Source: Schleiferiaceae bacterium
GTDB lineage: Bacteria > Bacteroidota > Bacteroidia > Flavobacteriales > Schleiferiaceae
Assembly: GCA_025210575.1 (NCBI GenBank)
Contig: JAOARK010000175.1
Span: forward strand, 1-6,547
DNA length: 6,547 nucleotides
Direction: 5' to 3'
Shown here: positions 5,064-6,547 of the stretch, piece by piece
Position numbering within the stretch: position 1 is the first letter of the stretch
Layout of the letters: the number at the start of each line of letters is the position of its first letter
Translations under genes and position numbers: made by a program
The notes under the pieces: model-generated
What the model saw: only the letters and a program-made list of their open reading frames with translations
The model's database searches: none
What the model was told of the DNA's origin: nothing

Positions 5064-6547
5064 ATGAAAGCACAAGGAATAAAACCATTAAATGGAAATT
5101 TAGAGAGCTACGGTATTAAAGATGCCAATGCTCATTGGAATTTATCTAGTGAAGAACTAACTCAGATTTCTGTAGACAGAGGTATGGCTAAGATTGCATC
5201 TACAGGTGCGTTAGCGGTTAATACTGGGAAATTTACAGGTCGTTCTCCAGAAGATAGATTCATTGTTAAAGACAGTTTAACTGAAGATTCTGTTTGGTGG
5301 GGAAAGATCAACAAACCATTCGACAGCGAAGCGTTTGATAAACTATACGATAAAGTAGCTGCATATTTAAGCGAAAAAGAACTTTATGTGAGAGATGTAT
5401 TTGCATGTTCTGACGAAAGATACAGAGTTCCATTAAGAGTAGTGAATGAGTACCCATGGTCAAACATGTTTGTTCACAACATGTTTTTAAGACCAAGTGA
5501 AGATGAGCTATTGAACTTTGATGCAGAGTGGCACGTGTTAAATGCCCCTGGATTCTTAGCCGATCCAGAAATTGATGGAACAAGACAGGGTAACTTCTCA
5601 ATCATCAACTTTAGCCGTAAGGCTATTATTGTTGGAGGTAGCGGATATACTGGTGAAATCAAAAAAGGAATGTTTAGTGCACTAAACTTTGTACTTCCTC
5701 ATTTAAAGAACACGCTTTCTATGCATTGTTCTGCTAACGTTGGTACAGGTGGCGACACAGCTCTTTTCTTCGGATTGTCAGGTACAGGAAAAACTACCTT
5801 ATCAGCTGACCCGAATAGAAAATTGATTGGTGATGATGAGCACGGTTGGACAGCAGACAACACGATCTTCAATTTTGAAGGAGGTTGTTACGCTAAGGTT
5901 ATTGATTTAACTGAAGAAAAAGAACCAGATATTTTCAGAGCGATTAAGCCTGGAGCCATCTTAGAGAACGTTATCTTCAAAAACGAAAAGAACGAAGTTG
6001 ATTTTGAAGACTCTACAATTACGGAAAACACTCGTGTTTCTTACCCAATTTATCACATAGACAATATTCAAGAAAATTCTATTGGGCAAAACCCAAAGAA
6101 TATTTTCTTCTTAACCTGTGACGCTTCGGGTATTTTACCTCCTGTTTCTAAATTGACTCCAGGTCAAGCTGCATACCACTTTATTTCTGGTTATACAGCA
6201 AAAGTGGCGGGTACTGAGGAAGGAATTACAGAGCCTGTTGCAGCGTTTTCAGCTTGTTTCGGAGCACCTTTCATGCCGTTGCACCCTACAGCATATGCAG
6301 AAATGCTAAGCGAAAAAATGCAAGCTGCTGGAGTAAATGTTTGGTTAATTAACACTGGATGGTCTGGTGGTGAGTACGGAGTAGGATCAAGAATTAAATT
6401 GAAATTTACTCGTGCTATGATTACTGCAGCACTTAACGGTGAATTGGATAATGTTGAATATGCTGAGCATCCAACTTTTGGATTGATGTTCCCTACAACA
6501 TGTCCAAACGTGCCAGATGAAATCTTAAATCCACGTAATACTTGGGC
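5064..6547 (+). CDS. pckA: Phosphoenolpyruvate carboxykinase (ATP) (3' end missing)
   Basis: The enzyme converts oxaloacetate and ATP to phosphoenolpyruvate, CO2 and ADP, the first committed step of gluconeogenesis; in some bacteria it also runs in reverse to fix CO2. It is cytoplasmic. The window holds 494 codons in one unbroken frame. The family is usually about 530-540 residues, so some 40 are cut off by the right edge. Visible motifs: TGRSPEDRF at 58-66 with the oxaloacetate-binding arginine, GYTGEIKKGMFS at 194-205 with the metal-ligand lysine, MHCSAN at 220-225 with the metal-ligand histidine, the kinase P-loop GLSGTGKTT at 237-245, the family signature LIGDDEHGW at 254-262 with the metal-binding aspartate, and ENTRVSYP at 321-328. 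The P-loop and LIGDDEH signature mark the ATP-using class, not the GTP-using one. The ATG at 5064 gives a normal N-terminus and lies 30 bases after the predicted transcription start. Every catalytic residue I can check is present. Confidence 0.97.
   Translation, partial: MKAQGIKPLNGNLESYGIKDANAHWNLSSEELTQISVDRGMAKIASTGALAVNTGKFTGRSPEDRFIVKDSLTEDSVWWGKINKPFDSEAFDKLYDKVAAYLSEKELYVRDVFACSDERYRVPLRVVNEYPWSNMFVHNMFLRPSEDELLNFDAEWHVLNAPGFLADPEIDGTRQGNFSIINFSRKAIIVGGSGYTGEIKKGMFSALNFVLPHLKNTLSMHCSANVGTGGDTALFFGLSGTGKTTLSADPNRKLIGDDEHGWTADNTIFNFEGGCYAKVIDLTEEKEPDIFRAIKPGAILENVIFKNEKNEVDFEDSTITENTRVSYPIYHIDNIQENSIGQNPKNIFFLTCDASGILPPVSKLTPGQAAYHFISGYTAKVAGTEEGITEPVAAFSACFGAPFMPLHPTAYAEMLSEKMQAAGVNVWLINTGWSGGEYGVGSRIKLKFTRAMITAALNGELDNVEYAEHPTFGLMFPTTCPNVPDEILNPRNTW

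Noticed and set aside
5308..5662. Two overlapping minus-strand open frames inside pckA
   Set aside because: Both are antisense to pckA, which is unbroken from 5064 to the right edge with all catalytic motifs; neither translation looks like a protein.
1..6547. Mobile element, CRISPR array, defence or biosynthetic cluster
   Set aside because: No transposase, integrase, spaced direct repeats, terminal inverted repeats or tRNA was seen; gene content and base composition look uniform and housekeeping in type.

Overview
The window is an ordinary stretch of chromosome from a member of the Bacteroidota, most likely a Flavobacteriales-type organism. The evidence is the low GC content, a DnaA with a flavobacterial-style C-terminus, start codons without Shine-Dalgarno sequences, a dnaA / low-molecular-weight phosphatase / RsmI-like methylase gene order, a DUF4476 secreted protein (a family I know mainly from this phylum), and two good matches to the Bacteroidota sigma-factor promoter element TAnnTTTG. 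The species cannot be told from this window.

Layout, left to right. Positions 1-1239 (+) hold the 3' part of dnaA, cut by the window edge and closed by a strong intrinsic terminator at 1243-1268. Positions 1344-2505 (+) hold a two-gene operon: a low-molecular-weight protein-tyrosine phosphatase and, overlapping it by 8 bases, a short RsmI-like SAM-dependent methyltransferase. Its stop overlaps by 4 bases the stop of a convergent gene on the minus strand (2502-3851), a saccharopine dehydrogenase that resembles yeast LYS9 along its length. From a 76-89-base AT-rich divergent intergenic region, a second plus-strand pair follows: a secreted DUF4476 protein (3940-4599) overlapping by 8 bases a four-helix DUF423 membrane protein (4592-4966). 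Positions 5064-6547 (+) hold ATP-dependent phosphoenolpyruvate carboxykinase (pckA), cut by the right edge and preceded by a near-ideal Bacteroidota promoter (TTG, 19 bases, TAATTTTG).

The genes do not form one pathway. They cover replication initiation, a phosphatase and a probable RNA methylase, lysine/saccharopine metabolism, envelope proteins of unknown role, and gluconeogenesis. No gap exceeds about 105 bases, so no sizeable unexplained stretch exists. I see no mobile element, CRISPR array, tRNA, rRNA or defence system, and no sign of a new multi-gene system. The points worth a second look are modest: the divergent, shortened RsmI-like methylase next to dnaA, a stem-loop at a convergent stop-stop overlap, the double GTG start of the saccharopine dehydrogenase, two 8-base translational-coupling overlaps, and small repeats around the pckA promoter.
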